Shown: piece after piece, positions 1 to 7,884 of the stretch
Numbering within the stretch: the first letter of the stretch is position 1
Layout of the letters: every line of letters begins with the position of its first letter
Source: Flavobacterium sp. HBTb2-11-1
GTDB lineage: Bacteria; Bacteroidota; Bacteroidia; Flavobacteriales; Flavobacteriaceae
Reading direction: 5' to 3'
Assembly: GCF_009826975.1 (NCBI RefSeq)
Contig: NZ_WUMO01000008.1
Span: 1 to 64,000 of the forward strand
DNA: 64,000 bases
The notes under the pieces: generated by a model
Told to the model about the DNA's origin: nothing
The model's database searches: none
What the model saw: the letters and a program-made list of their open reading frames with translations, nothing else
Position numbers and translations under genes: made by a program

Positions 1-642
1 AATTAAAAGAATTTCAATAACATTCAATAAATCAAGACATAAGATTTAAAACAGTATTGAATTGGTTACTTTTAATTGTTTATTTTTAATAAATTTGATA
101 CTAGAAAATTATGCTGCAAAATTCCTTTTATTTTACAATTCATTTTGCCTGTAAAAGGTTTTAGAATAATAGATTAAGACATATTTGTTCAAATTTGAAA
201 CAAAATGGTTAAAAAAACACGCTAAACACCATCTATTCCCATATAAATCAATGCATTACTCAAACAAAAGACCGGTCTGGACTATTTGAACCAGCAGAAA
301 AAAAATAAAATATCACTATACAGGCGTAAAACAAAATATATTTAAAAGTCATTTATTTTGGATCCTACTCTTGTCAATTCAACATTATAGAGATAAAAAA
401 GATTTAGGAAATCTCCTTAAAGCGGCTACTCGAGCCACTTGCAACCGATAAAAAATTAAAAAATAGCGTGTATTTTTACTTAAGGGCTTTTAGAAGAAGT
501 AAAGTATATTCTAATACTATCGGCAAAGGATGAAGAGCCTAAGCTTTCTAGGCTATTGTGTTAGTCTAAAGGCGTAAAAGAGATTTTATTAGTATAAAGT
601 TAAATTTCTTCTTTTATACATACCACTGATAAACAGTTAATT

Positions 643-676
643 AGGTTTCATTTTATAAAATGAAACCTTTTATTTT
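643..676 (+). terminator. Plus-strand hairpin terminator, no gene upstream in window
   Basis: A stem GGTTTCATTTT / AAAATGAAACC is followed on the plus strand by TTTTATTTT. The opposite strand has no T-tract after the stem, so the direction is plus. No protein-coding gene ends nearby; it may belong to a small RNA or to a gene left of the window. Confidence 0.5.
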
Positions 677-786
677 GCAACATGTTATAAAATATATAAT
701 AAAATACTTACCTATTTGGTTTAAGGGGAATTATTGCAATTGAAATTGCCATTTTTACAGTAAACACCTGTATAAATGATAATTGC

Positions 787-821
787 ATAAAAAAAAGGAG
801 AAAATAAGAAATTTTCTCCTT
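787..821 (-). terminator. Intrinsic terminator at the end of the pectin locus
   Basis: The inverted repeat AAGGAGAAAAT / ATTTTCTCCTT is followed on the minus strand by a run of eight T. It lies about 260 bases beyond the stop codon of the CE12 esterase gene, the last minus-strand gene of the pectin locus. Confidence 0.6.
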
Positions 822-990
822 CGTGTTATGGCTTGTAAAAAATGTAAACAATCACCTGAGAATTTCACAACCAGATTATTATTTTACAGTTGCAAATATC
901 TTTTAATCTGAATATCTAAATTGCCTCTAAAAGTTTTTATAATGGCATTTTGGGACAAAAGTTAATTGTTGATAGTTTATTGTTGATGGT

Positions 991-1047
991 TTATTGTTGA
1001 TGGTTGACGGTTGATGGTTGACGGTTGATGGTTGACGGTTGATGGGT
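991..1047. repeat. Short tandem repeat, about 14-bp unit
   Basis: About four head-to-tail copies of a GGTTGATGGTTGAC-like unit, with looser TTGTTGATGGTTTA copies on the left from about 961. It lies directly downstream of the CE12 gene and shows no coding or CRISPR character. Confidence 0.7.
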
Positions 1048-1082
1048 GATTTTTAATTTTTAATTGATAAGCTAGGAAATCA

Positions 1083-1826
1083 TTACTTTATTCCGTTTTT
1101 TAGATTCTTTAATGAAGGGTCTTTCGAGAGCTTAATTTGGTTAACTACAATTTCAGCAATTTTATTGGCTCCTAATAATGAAAGGTGCGTATCATCGGCT
1201 TTATCTTTATCGTAAAAGGCATTTTCTCCTGCTTTGAAATGAAGATGAAGCTGTTTTGATTTTTCAGGACCATAAGACTGTTCCAACAGCTCGGTGTAAT
1301 ATTCTAAATCTATAAAAGGCACATTATATTCTTGGGCAACCAATCTGGTTTCTAAAGGGTAATCGCCATGTGTTGGGACTAAAACACCTTTTTCGTTAAA
1401 GTTACGTCTGCTAATTGAGGTTAATAATACTGGAATTGCGCCTTTTTCTCTGCTTTCTTTTACAAATTTTATTAGATTATATCTGTAAGCTGTATGCGGG
1501 TTTGTATAACGCGCAGAGTCTTCTATTTTCTGGTCGTTATGCCCGAATTCGATAAAGACATAATCTCCTTTTTTCAGTTTATTGTAAATAGAATCCCAGC
1601 GTTTTTCGTTTATGAAGCTTCTGGTGCTTCGTCCGTTTACGGCTTTGTTGATTACGGTCACATTTTCGTTGAAAAAGGGTTGCAATACCTGCCCCCAGCC
1701 GTGTTCTGGATTTTTTTCTGGGTCTTTTTTATTGGCCATTGTGGAGTCGCCAATGCAGTACAGGGATGTTTTTTGGCCAAAACAAACTGCGGAGATAAGG
1801 AATGTTAGGATGATGCATTTTTTCAT
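1083..1826 (-). CDS. Rhamnogalacturonan acetylesterase, CE12/SGNH family
   Basis: Predicted to remove acetyl groups from rhamnogalacturonan or related pectin so that lyases and hydrolases can reach the backbone. The 247-residue protein has a signal peptide (about 1-18, ending CFGQ) and so is exported. SGNH landmarks are clear: block I GDST with Ser28, block II NGRST near 64-68, block III FGHND near 94-98, and the C-terminal DDTH supplying Asp211 and His214. The block spacing and FGHND match CE12 rather than generic GDSL lipases. It is the last gene of the minus-strand pectin locus, about 210 bases after the GH28 gene, with a repeat element between them. Substrate preference cannot be read from sequence. 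Confidence 0.9.
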   Translation of the reverse strand: MKKCIILTFLISAVCFGQKTSLYCIGDSTMANKKDPEKNPEHGWGQVLQPFFNENVTVINKAVNGRSTRSFINEKRWDSIYNKLKKGDYVFIEFGHNDQKIEDSARYTNPHTAYRYNLIKFVKESREKGAIPVLLTSISRRNFNEKGVLVPTHGDYPLETRLVAQEYNVPFIDLEYYTELLEQSYGPEKSKQLHLHFKAGENAFYDKDKADDTHLSLLGANKIAEIVVNQIKLSKDPSLKNLKNGIK

Positions 1827-1857
1827 TTTCTGTTGTTTTTGTTTTTGCTTTTTACTG

Positions 1858-2024
1858 CGAAGTTTTTTCTACCGCAAAGTACGCTAAGGATACGCAAAGT
1901 GCGCAAAGGTTTAATAAAGAAGGCAAAGAGACAAAGCTTTGCGCCTCTTTGACAAAGCACATAAAGAACAAAAAACTTTGCGAACTTTGCGCTTTCCTTG
2001 TGTTCTTTGCGGTAAAAAAACACT
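1858..2024. repeat. CGCAAAG-type palindromic intergenic element
   Basis: Copies of CGCAAAG-like heptamers on the left (ACCGCAAAG, ACGCAAAG, GCGCAAAG) face their complements on the right (CTTTGCGAACTTTGCG, CTTTGCGGT), making a large imperfect inverted repeat. The same word family recurs near 3577-3835, 43101-43221, 46181-46299 and 59390-59430. An accidental open frame crosses it and is not a gene. Confidence 0.7.
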
Positions 2025-2035
2025 TTACGATAAAC

Positions 2036-3391
2036 CTAATGCTTTGAAACTGCCGTAGGCACTCCAGCTCGTTTGCCTATAAAAACATCTGTCATCAAGA
2101 CGTTTTCTGCATTTTCGTTTGACAGTGCATTTTTAGCTTCTTTTATTTCTATGTTTTTTAATGCTATGTTCTTGATTTTTTTGTCTGCGAATCCTTGAAT
2201 TACAATTCCCGATTCTGATGCTTTGTTACAGGTTATATTTGAGAAATATACATTTGATATATCCGATTGATGGCCTTTTCCTTCTCCGTGATAATTTGCT
2301 GTAATGTAAAGGCAATCTTCTACTTGGTCTAATTGAATATTTCTAACAAATATATTTTTGATATATCCGCCACGATCGGCATTGGTTTTTAAATAAATGC
2401 CTCTTTTTAAATATCCCGCTGTTTTGCAGTTTTCTACAAATACATTCTGAACTCCTGCTGACATTTCGCTGCCAATTACGACTCCGTGCAGTCCTTTAAA
2501 ATTACAGTTTCTAACGATAATATTTTGGCTTGGCGTGGCTGTATTGGCTCTTCCTTCGTGGTCTCTTCCTGCTTTTATGGCAACATTGTCGTCTCCGTTA
2601 TCAAAAGTGACATTTTCGATTAAAACGTCTTTTGCGTATTCGGGATCGATTCCGTCGTTGTTGTGGTTGAGCGATTTATAGCTTATGCCGCGAATGGTTA
2701 TGCTTTCTGATTTTAAAAGGTGCAGACACCAAAATGGCGAGTTTTCGATTCTGATATTTTCGACTAAAATGTTTTTGCAGTTTAAAAACTGAATCATCTG
2801 CGGTCTTAAAAAGTAGCCTTCTCCAAATTTTCTTTCGCTTAATGGAGTGTTGTTATGATTCATGTCACGGCTTCGGTTTTTGCCTTCGTTTTCTTTTGCT
2901 TTAAAGGTTTTCCACTTCTTTCCTCCTTCTCCATCAATTGTTCCTTCGCCAGAAATGGCAATATTGGTGCAGTTGTTAGCATAAATAAGCGGACTGTAAT
3001 TATACAGCATCGTTCCTTCCCAACTTGTTAAAACCATTGGCAGATAGTCTTCTGGATTGTCGCTGAACTTTATTTTTGCACCTTTTTCCAGCTTCAAATT
3101 GACATTGCTCACAAAATGAATTGGTCCGTTTATTTTATAGATTCCTTTTGGAACAATAATAGTTCCGCCGTGGTTCTTTTTACACAATGCCATCGCTTTA
3201 TCAAAAGCTTTTTTATTGTCTGAAACAGAATCTCCCTTTGCTCCTAATTTTAAGATATTGATTTGAAAGGAAGGAATTTCTGGAAGCTTTATATTCTTTA
3301 CAATAGAATCGACTTTTGCTGACGGAAAATCTGCGTTTTGTGCAAAACAGGTGCTAGTAATAAGTATTAAGAGAAGATATTTTAAATTCAT
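2036..3391 (-). CDS. GH28 polygalacturonase-like glycoside hydrolase
   Basis: A 451-residue right-handed beta-helix enzyme expected to hydrolyse galacturonic-acid linkages in pectin. A signal peptide (1-17, ending CFAQ) exports it. GH28 motifs run in order: NHNNDGIDPE (Asp equivalent to the NTD motif), NGDDNVAIKAGRD (the catalytic Asp pair), GLHGVVIGSE (the GHG histidine), and RGIYLKTNADRGG where canonical enzymes have RIK. The last motif has Tyr where the other GH28 protein in this locus has Arg, so the substrate or linkage may differ. Length and the GSEMSAG segment resemble exo-acting bacterial GH28 enzymes. It lies between the PL10-CE8 and CE12 genes and is co-oriented with both. Exact specificity is uncertain. 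Confidence 0.9.
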   Translation of the reverse strand: MNLKYLLLILITSTCFAQNADFPSAKVDSIVKNIKLPEIPSFQINILKLGAKGDSVSDNKKAFDKAMALCKKNHGGTIIVPKGIYKINGPIHFVSNVNLKLEKGAKIKFSDNPEDYLPMVLTSWEGTMLYNYSPLIYANNCTNIAISGEGTIDGEGGKKWKTFKAKENEGKNRSRDMNHNNTPLSERKFGEGYFLRPQMIQFLNCKNILVENIRIENSPFWCLHLLKSESITIRGISYKSLNHNNDGIDPEYAKDVLIENVTFDNGDDNVAIKAGRDHEGRANTATPSQNIIVRNCNFKGLHGVVIGSEMSAGVQNVFVENCKTAGYLKRGIYLKTNADRGGYIKNIFVRNIQLDQVEDCLYITANYHGEGKGHQSDISNVYFSNITCNKASESGIVIQGFADKKIKNIALKNIEIKEAKNALSNENAENVLMTDVFIGKRAGVPTAVSKH

Positions 3392-3412
3392 TTTTTAAAT
3401 ATTATTTTTTTG

Positions 3413-3560
3413 TTTCACGCAGATTTTGCTGATTTTAGCAAATAGACGCAGATTTAATTCTAAATAATCTTTTTAATCTGCTTTGATCTTTTTTATCCCG
3501 ATAGCCATCGGGAGCATGAAAATTTTACTCTCGCAGATTTAGCAGATTATGCAGATTTAT
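3413..3560. repeat. GCAGATT-type intergenic repeat element
   Basis: Repeated CGCAGATT / GCAGATT words on both sides of a central TCCCGATAGCCATCGGGA palindrome (about 3497-3514). A related piece lies at 9291-9358, also ending in a CCGATAATATCGG-type palindrome. With the next element it fills most of the 485-base gap between the GH28 and PL10-CE8 genes. Confidence 0.6.
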
Positions 3561-3576
3561 TTTTTCTTTTCTTATA

Positions 3577-3835
3577 CCGCAAAGGTCGCTAAGTTTTTTT
3601 CTTTATTTACTTTGTCAAAGGACACAGAGTTTTGTCGATATGCTTTGTGTCCTTTGTCTTCTTTATCAAATCTTTGTGAACTTTGCGTATTCTTTGTGTA
3701 CTTTGTGTTAAAATAAAATTTTGCAGTAAAAAATCGAGTCTCTACGTGAAAATCTTTGCGAACTTTGTCTCCTTTACAAAAACTTTGTGTTCTTTGCGTA
3801 TTCTTTGTGTGCTTTGCGGTAAAATTAACCGCATA
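3577..3835. repeat. CGCAAAG/CTTTGTG-type intergenic repeats
   Basis: A long run of CTTTGTGTNCTTTG, CTTTGCGTATTCTTTG and ACCGCAAAG words, apparently two or three degenerate elements of the CGCAAAG family side by side. An open frame of about 105 codons spans it, but its content is just the repeated words read through, so I do not call a gene. Confidence 0.6.
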
Positions 3836-3876
3836 GTATTGCAGTTTGCGCTGTAAACTGAGACTGCGACTGAATA

Positions 3877-5874
3877 CTAAAAATACCACGCTCCAACCTT
3901 ATCCTTAAGAATGTTCTCAATAGAATATTGCGCCGCTTCTTTTTTAGAAAGCTGATGTGACCATTTTACTCTTTTTGCTGGCTGAAAACCTTCGCCTGTG
4001 CAATTGTATTCGGCATAAAAGGCATTTTTTTCCGCTTCGGGTTTCGACCAGTTTTCCCAGCCTTCTGGTTTAATTTGGCTGCCCATTTCACAATTAATAA
4101 AAACCGTTTTGGCATAAATGCGCCATGGTCTTCCTAAATAAACGTCTTTTGCTTCTGGATTTGATGTGAGTTTACAATTCTTAAAAACGAATCCAAACAG
4201 CGTTCCTTCTGGAGTTGAAGCAGCTGTGATATACGAACTTTTGATGCTGTGAATGGTACAATTCTCAAACAAAGCTGTTGCGCCTCCAAAAATAAAATCG
4301 GTTGTGCCTTCGATATAACAGTCTTTGAAATATTGTTTGGCTTCTTTTCCTGATAGGTATAAAGTGTCCTGATTTCCAAGCAGATTGCAGTTTGTTATTT
4401 TGGCGCGATTTGCTGTAACCGACAATGCAATAGCCTGTCCGCGTTCTCCTGAGGTATTTTTAATGGTTAGGTTTGATGCCGAAAAATCGTCTCCTTCAAC
4501 CAAAAGTGTGTACGTATAAAAGGTGCTGTTTCTTCCCAATGCAATTTTCGAAAAATTATCATCAAAGGTAATGATGGTGTTTTCTTTGCTTTCGCCTTGC
4601 AAAACCACGTTGGTATTCCATTCTGGAATTCGGACTTTCTCGTTATACGTTCCGTTTTTTACAAAGATTGTCACTTTCTCATACGGAAAAGCAGGAGTTG
4701 CATAAACGGCATCCTGAATTTTAGTGTAATCGCCTGAACCGTCTTGTGCTACGGTAATATAGTTTACATTTTTCTTTTCGGAAGCGCCTACTTTAGTACC
4801 GTTTTTAACTGCCCATTCTGGAAATTTTTTCAATACTTCCTGCGGTGCGTCTGTATACCAAGAATAGCCATTTCTTCTTTCTGCTCCTATTTGATCTAAT
4901 GCTTTTTTCTTGATTCCGTCGCGGTCGCAAAAGAAAGGTTCATTGGTTTCCAGATCCATAAACCTTGCCCAAATGGGTTTGGCATTGGTTGTTGGAATCA
5001 TTTTTTTATCTACAATTTTTCCAGCGTCATTTAGGACTCTTTTTTCTTCTAAATTGGTGATTTTAGTCTTTTCGAACCACTCCACAGCACTTTTTACAGC
5101 CGTTACCATTTCTCTTGAAGGCTTATCAATCGACATTAAAAGCAGGACTATTTTTGCCGATTCGTAACCGCTAAGTGAAGCCAATTCAAAAGCTCTAGCA
5201 TTTGCGGGAGCCAATGTAACTTCGTCATGCTGTGCGCACCACGCGGTAAGAACTCCGTTTTGCTTGTATTGTGTTTTTAAAATGCAGTCGATTCCTTTAT
5301 CAAAAGCTTTTTTGCACTTTTCTACAACTTCTTTTGATGGTTTTATACTGTAATAATCCGATTCATCTGCTACAACTTTTATGACATTCATAATATTCAC
5401 CATCGAATCATCATTGTAGGTAATATGAGTATAATAGCCTTTTTTTAACGGATAAAACTGTGGCCAGCCTCCATTTGCATATTGCGCTTCAAGCAGATAA
5501 TTCAATCCTTTTAAGAAAGATTCTTTATAACGTTCGTCTTTTACCTGCGCGTACATTCTAGACATAAAAAGCATTTCCTGACAAGTTGCTCCGTTGTCTG
5601 TTGTGGTTTCTGCAGCTGTTTTTTTGAGTGCCATTACCTCTTTTTTCTGCTTTTCGGTCAGTTCATCTTGCATCTGAATATTCTTTGGCCAGCCTCCAAT
5701 ATCTCTTTGGTAGAGCAATACGTTTTCGGCTATTCTTTTTGCATCAACTGTTGCAAACCAAGCGGCATCACTCTTACGAATAATGTCAGGCCATCTTTTG
5801 TAGGTGGTTTGAGCATGAATTCCAATGCTTAAAAATAGAATAAGCATTAAAGCTGTTTTTTTTAATTGCATCAT
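3877..5874 (-). CDS. Two-domain pectate lyase (PL10) - pectin methylesterase (CE8)
   Basis: A 665-residue exported enzyme (signal peptide about 1-21) that joins two steps of homogalacturonan breakdown. The N-terminal part (about 25-345) matches PL10 pectate lyases: RDIGGWPKN, ANGGWPQFYP, YNDDSMVNIM and the FELASLSGYES helix. The C-terminal part (about 370-660) is a CE8 methylesterase beta-helix: GTYNEKV, GQAIALSV, GNQDTLYLSG, TTDFIFGG with the catalytic Asp, and YLGRPWR. All five CE8 signature blocks are present. The likely logic is that the esterase removes methyl groups and so creates substrate for the attached lyase. It is co-oriented with the GH28 and GH43 genes. Both domains look intact, so this is a true fusion and not a frameshift. 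Confidence 0.92.
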   Translation of the reverse strand: MMQLKKTALMLILFLSIGIHAQTTYKRWPDIIRKSDAAWFATVDAKRIAENVLLYQRDIGGWPKNIQMQDELTEKQKKEVMALKKTAAETTTDNGATCQEMLFMSRMYAQVKDERYKESFLKGLNYLLEAQYANGGWPQFYPLKKGYYTHITYNDDSMVNIMNVIKVVADESDYYSIKPSKEVVEKCKKAFDKGIDCILKTQYKQNGVLTAWCAQHDEVTLAPANARAFELASLSGYESAKIVLLLMSIDKPSREMVTAVKSAVEWFEKTKITNLEEKRVLNDAGKIVDKKMIPTTNAKPIWARFMDLETNEPFFCDRDGIKKKALDQIGAERRNGYSWYTDAPQEVLKKFPEWAVKNGTKVGASEKKNVNYITVAQDGSGDYTKIQDAVYATPAFPYEKVTIFVKNGTYNEKVRIPEWNTNVVLQGESKENTIITFDDNFSKIALGRNSTFYTYTLLVEGDDFSASNLTIKNTSGERGQAIALSVTANRAKITNCNLLGNQDTLYLSGKEAKQYFKDCYIEGTTDFIFGGATALFENCTIHSIKSSYITAASTPEGTLFGFVFKNCKLTSNPEAKDVYLGRPWRIYAKTVFINCEMGSQIKPEGWENWSKPEAEKNAFYAEYNCTGEGFQPAKRVKWSHQLSKKEAAQYSIENILKDKVGAWYF

Positions 5875-6113
5875 TTAATGTTTTTTAATGCTTTGTTGTA
5901 AGAAACTATTTTATCTTCTAAAAAGTGAAAAATTAAGCTTATTTTTAACCTAATTGTAAGAAAAATCATTTAAACACATATTTAAGAAGTCTTTTTCTTA
6001 CGAAATATGTTTTGATATTGCTTTTTAATTTTCGTTCAGCAGAATCAAATTATGAAAGCCGTTTTTTTGAAAAAAATTAAAAATTCTCCTTTTTCTTCCT
6101 TTTTTGCACTTTT

Positions 6114-7703
6114 TTATTTCGTGATTCGAAACCAATCTACTTCAACATTTCCAGAATCATTTTTTATTTCTTCACCTAAAGCAAAAAGTCCGACTTTGGC
6201 ACCAATCCATTTTCCCTCTCTAGATTTGAAATCATTTCCGATAGACTGATAATTTTTATCGTCTAAGCTGTAAAAGAAACTGCAAATACCATCTTTCTTT
6301 ATTTGAACTCTAAGGTAAATCGTATTGCTTTCTATTAAAATTGGTTTTGTTCCCGTTTCTGAAACCGTTTTGTCAAAAGTTCCCGTTTTCTGATTCAAGT
6401 ATAGTTTTCCATCAACATTTTTAAAACATAGAAAACTGTAATCTAATCCCATTACAATCAAACCTGTTGATTCGCCTTTCAGTCTAGAATTAAAAGTCAG
6501 TTTTGTTGTAGCGGTAAACTCTTCTGCTGGAAATTTTTGCAGCAATACATTTGGCGCATTAAAAATGTTTGCTGTTGTAGTGTTGCAAAACAAATTTAGA
6601 TATCCTAAACTTGTCGGAAATCCGAAATTGGTTTGTTTGTTGGCCTGCCATTGCCATTGCAATCCCAATTTAGGTTCATTAAATTCATCTGAAGTTGCCG
6701 GAACTTCTATAGGATATTTTTTGCCGACATTTGGCTTTCTGTAAGTTGTTACGGGTTCGCCAATTCCGTTTTTATCAAAATCTTCTCCCATAACCGGCCA
6801 GTCGTTTACCCATTTCATTGGCTGTAGATGCACAATTCTTCCGTAAGCGCCTTTATCTTGAAAATGAAAAAACCAATCTTCTCCTGTCTGTGTCGTTACC
6901 CAAGCACCTTGATGCGGACCATTTATAGCGGTCGAACCTTGTTCTAGAACCTTCTTTTTTTCATAAGGTCCGAAAACATTTTTCGACCTTAAAACCGTCT
7001 GCCATCCTGTTGGAACGCCACCTGCGGGAGCAAAAATATAGTAATATCCATTTCGCTTGTAAAATTTTGGGCCTTCAATAGTTTCTTCGCCTTTATGTCC
7101 GTCAATCACCATTACTTCGTCATTATTCACAACGGTTCCTTCTGGATTCATGGTGCAGACCACTAACAAACTTTTAATTTGCGCACGGCTTCCTGCAAAG
7201 GCATGAGTCAGATAAGCTTTGCCGTCTGTATCCCAAAGCGGACTTGGATCAATCAAACCTTTTCCGGCTTTAACCAAAAGCGGTTCAGACCAAGGCCCTT
7301 CTGCTTTTTTGGCTTTTATCATATAGATTCCGAAATCGGGATCTGGGTAATAAATATAAAATTCATTTTTATGAAAGGTAATGCTTGGCGCCCAAACTCC
7401 ATTTCCGTGCTGTACGCTATCGTACGTTTCAAATGGCGGTTGTTTTACCAAAGCATGACCAATAATTTTCCAGTTTACCAAGTCTTTCGAATGTAAAATT
7501 GGCAAGCCCGGAATACAGTTAAAAGATGAAGCTGTCATATAATAATCATCGCCTACGCGAACAACATCCGGATCTGAATAATCAGCATGAATAACAGGAT
7601 TGGTGTAGGTTCCGTCTCCGTTATCTGGCGTCCAGACTTGTGCTGTATTCTTTTGAAAAGGAATAATGCAGAAAAGGAATAGGATGATTTTAATATTTTT
7701 CAT
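6114..7703 (-). CDS. GH43 family glycoside hydrolase with C-terminal beta-sandwich
   Basis: A 529-residue exported enzyme (signal peptide about 1-21, ending NTAQ). The five-bladed propeller starts at NGDGTYTNPVIHADYSDPD, whose second Asp region supplies the catalytic base. The pKa-modulating Asp is in GLIDPSPLWDTDGKAYL and the acid Glu in EGPKFYKRNGYYY. From about residue 335 a beta-xylosidase C-terminal-like concanavalin-fold domain follows. The layout fits GH43 xylosidases or arabinofuranosidases, here probably acting on xylose or arabinose side chains of pectin. It is the only side-chain glycosidase in the locus. A strong hairpin (7726-7756) lies just before its start. Subfamily and substrate are inferred. 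Confidence 0.9.
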   Translation of the reverse strand: MKNIKIILFLFCIIPFQKNTAQVWTPDNGDGTYTNPVIHADYSDPDVVRVGDDYYMTASSFNCIPGLPILHSKDLVNWKIIGHALVKQPPFETYDSVQHGNGVWAPSITFHKNEFYIYYPDPDFGIYMIKAKKAEGPWSEPLLVKAGKGLIDPSPLWDTDGKAYLTHAFAGSRAQIKSLLVVCTMNPEGTVVNNDEVMVIDGHKGEETIEGPKFYKRNGYYYIFAPAGGVPTGWQTVLRSKNVFGPYEKKKVLEQGSTAINGPHQGAWVTTQTGEDWFFHFQDKGAYGRIVHLQPMKWVNDWPVMGEDFDKNGIGEPVTTYRKPNVGKKYPIEVPATSDEFNEPKLGLQWQWQANKQTNFGFPTSLGYLNLFCNTTTANIFNAPNVLLQKFPAEEFTATTKLTFNSRLKGESTGLIVMGLDYSFLCFKNVDGKLYLNQKTGTFDKTVSETGTKPILIESNTIYLRVQIKKDGICSFFYSLDDKNYQSIGNDFKSREGKWIGAKVGLFALGEEIKNDSGNVEVDWFRITK

Positions 7704-7725
7704 TTTTAACTATACTTTTTATTTA

Positions 7726-7756
7726 AACCCGACAGGTTCTAAAAACCTGTCGGGTT
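7726..7756 (-). other. Strong hairpin ahead of the GH43 gene
   Basis: A perfect 13-bp inverted repeat, AACCCGACAGGTT / AACCTGTCGGGTT, with a five-base loop, 23 bases upstream of the GH43 start codon. On the minus strand only three T follow it. It could be a partial terminator, an RNA-processing or stabilising structure between GH105 and GH43, or a dispersed repeat. Confidence 0.5.
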
Positions 7757-7825
7757 CTAAATTTGCTTTTCTTTGAGGAGTTACTTTGCGATGCTTCGAC
7801 TCCGTTCAGCAAGACAAGGCATTGC

Positions 7826-7884
7826 AATTGATAATTAACAATTGACAATTATCAATTTTCAATTTTCAATTTTCAATTATCAAT
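7826..7884. repeat. AATTTTCAATTATC simple repeat
   Basis: Tandem and inverted copies of the word CAATT(A/T)TC fill the gap immediately after the GH105 stop codon. Related AT-rich inverted words occur near 39202-39324. No coding potential. Confidence 0.6.

Larger units (their letters stand above)
1..1082. other. Long intergenic region without a recognisable gene
   Basis: No open frame here looks like a real protein. The stretch is very AT-rich, with slightly more GC-rich patches near 420-455 and 525-580 and a small hairpin near 535-555 (AGCCTA / TAGGCT). It contains a plus-strand terminator-like hairpin (643-676), a minus-strand terminator (787-821) and a short tandem repeat (991-1047), each listed separately. 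The minus-strand terminator probably closes the pectin locus. The plus-strand hairpin has no obvious gene in front of it within the window. Confidence 0.6.

Noticed and set aside
991..1047. CRISPR-like short repeats
   Set aside because: Units are contiguous, without spacers; it is a simple tandem repeat.
1823..2023. 66-codon open frame on the minus strand
   Set aside because: Made of the same repeat type (1858-2024), in a gap between two real genes.
3572..3889. 105-codon open frame on the minus strand
   Set aside because: Its sequence is the CTTTGTG/CGCAAAG intergenic repeat read through. It has repeated peptide words and no independent support.
6052..6249. 65-codon plus-strand frame near the GH43 gene
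   Set aside because: Mostly antisense to the 3' end of the GH43 gene and AT-rich; no sign of a real protein.
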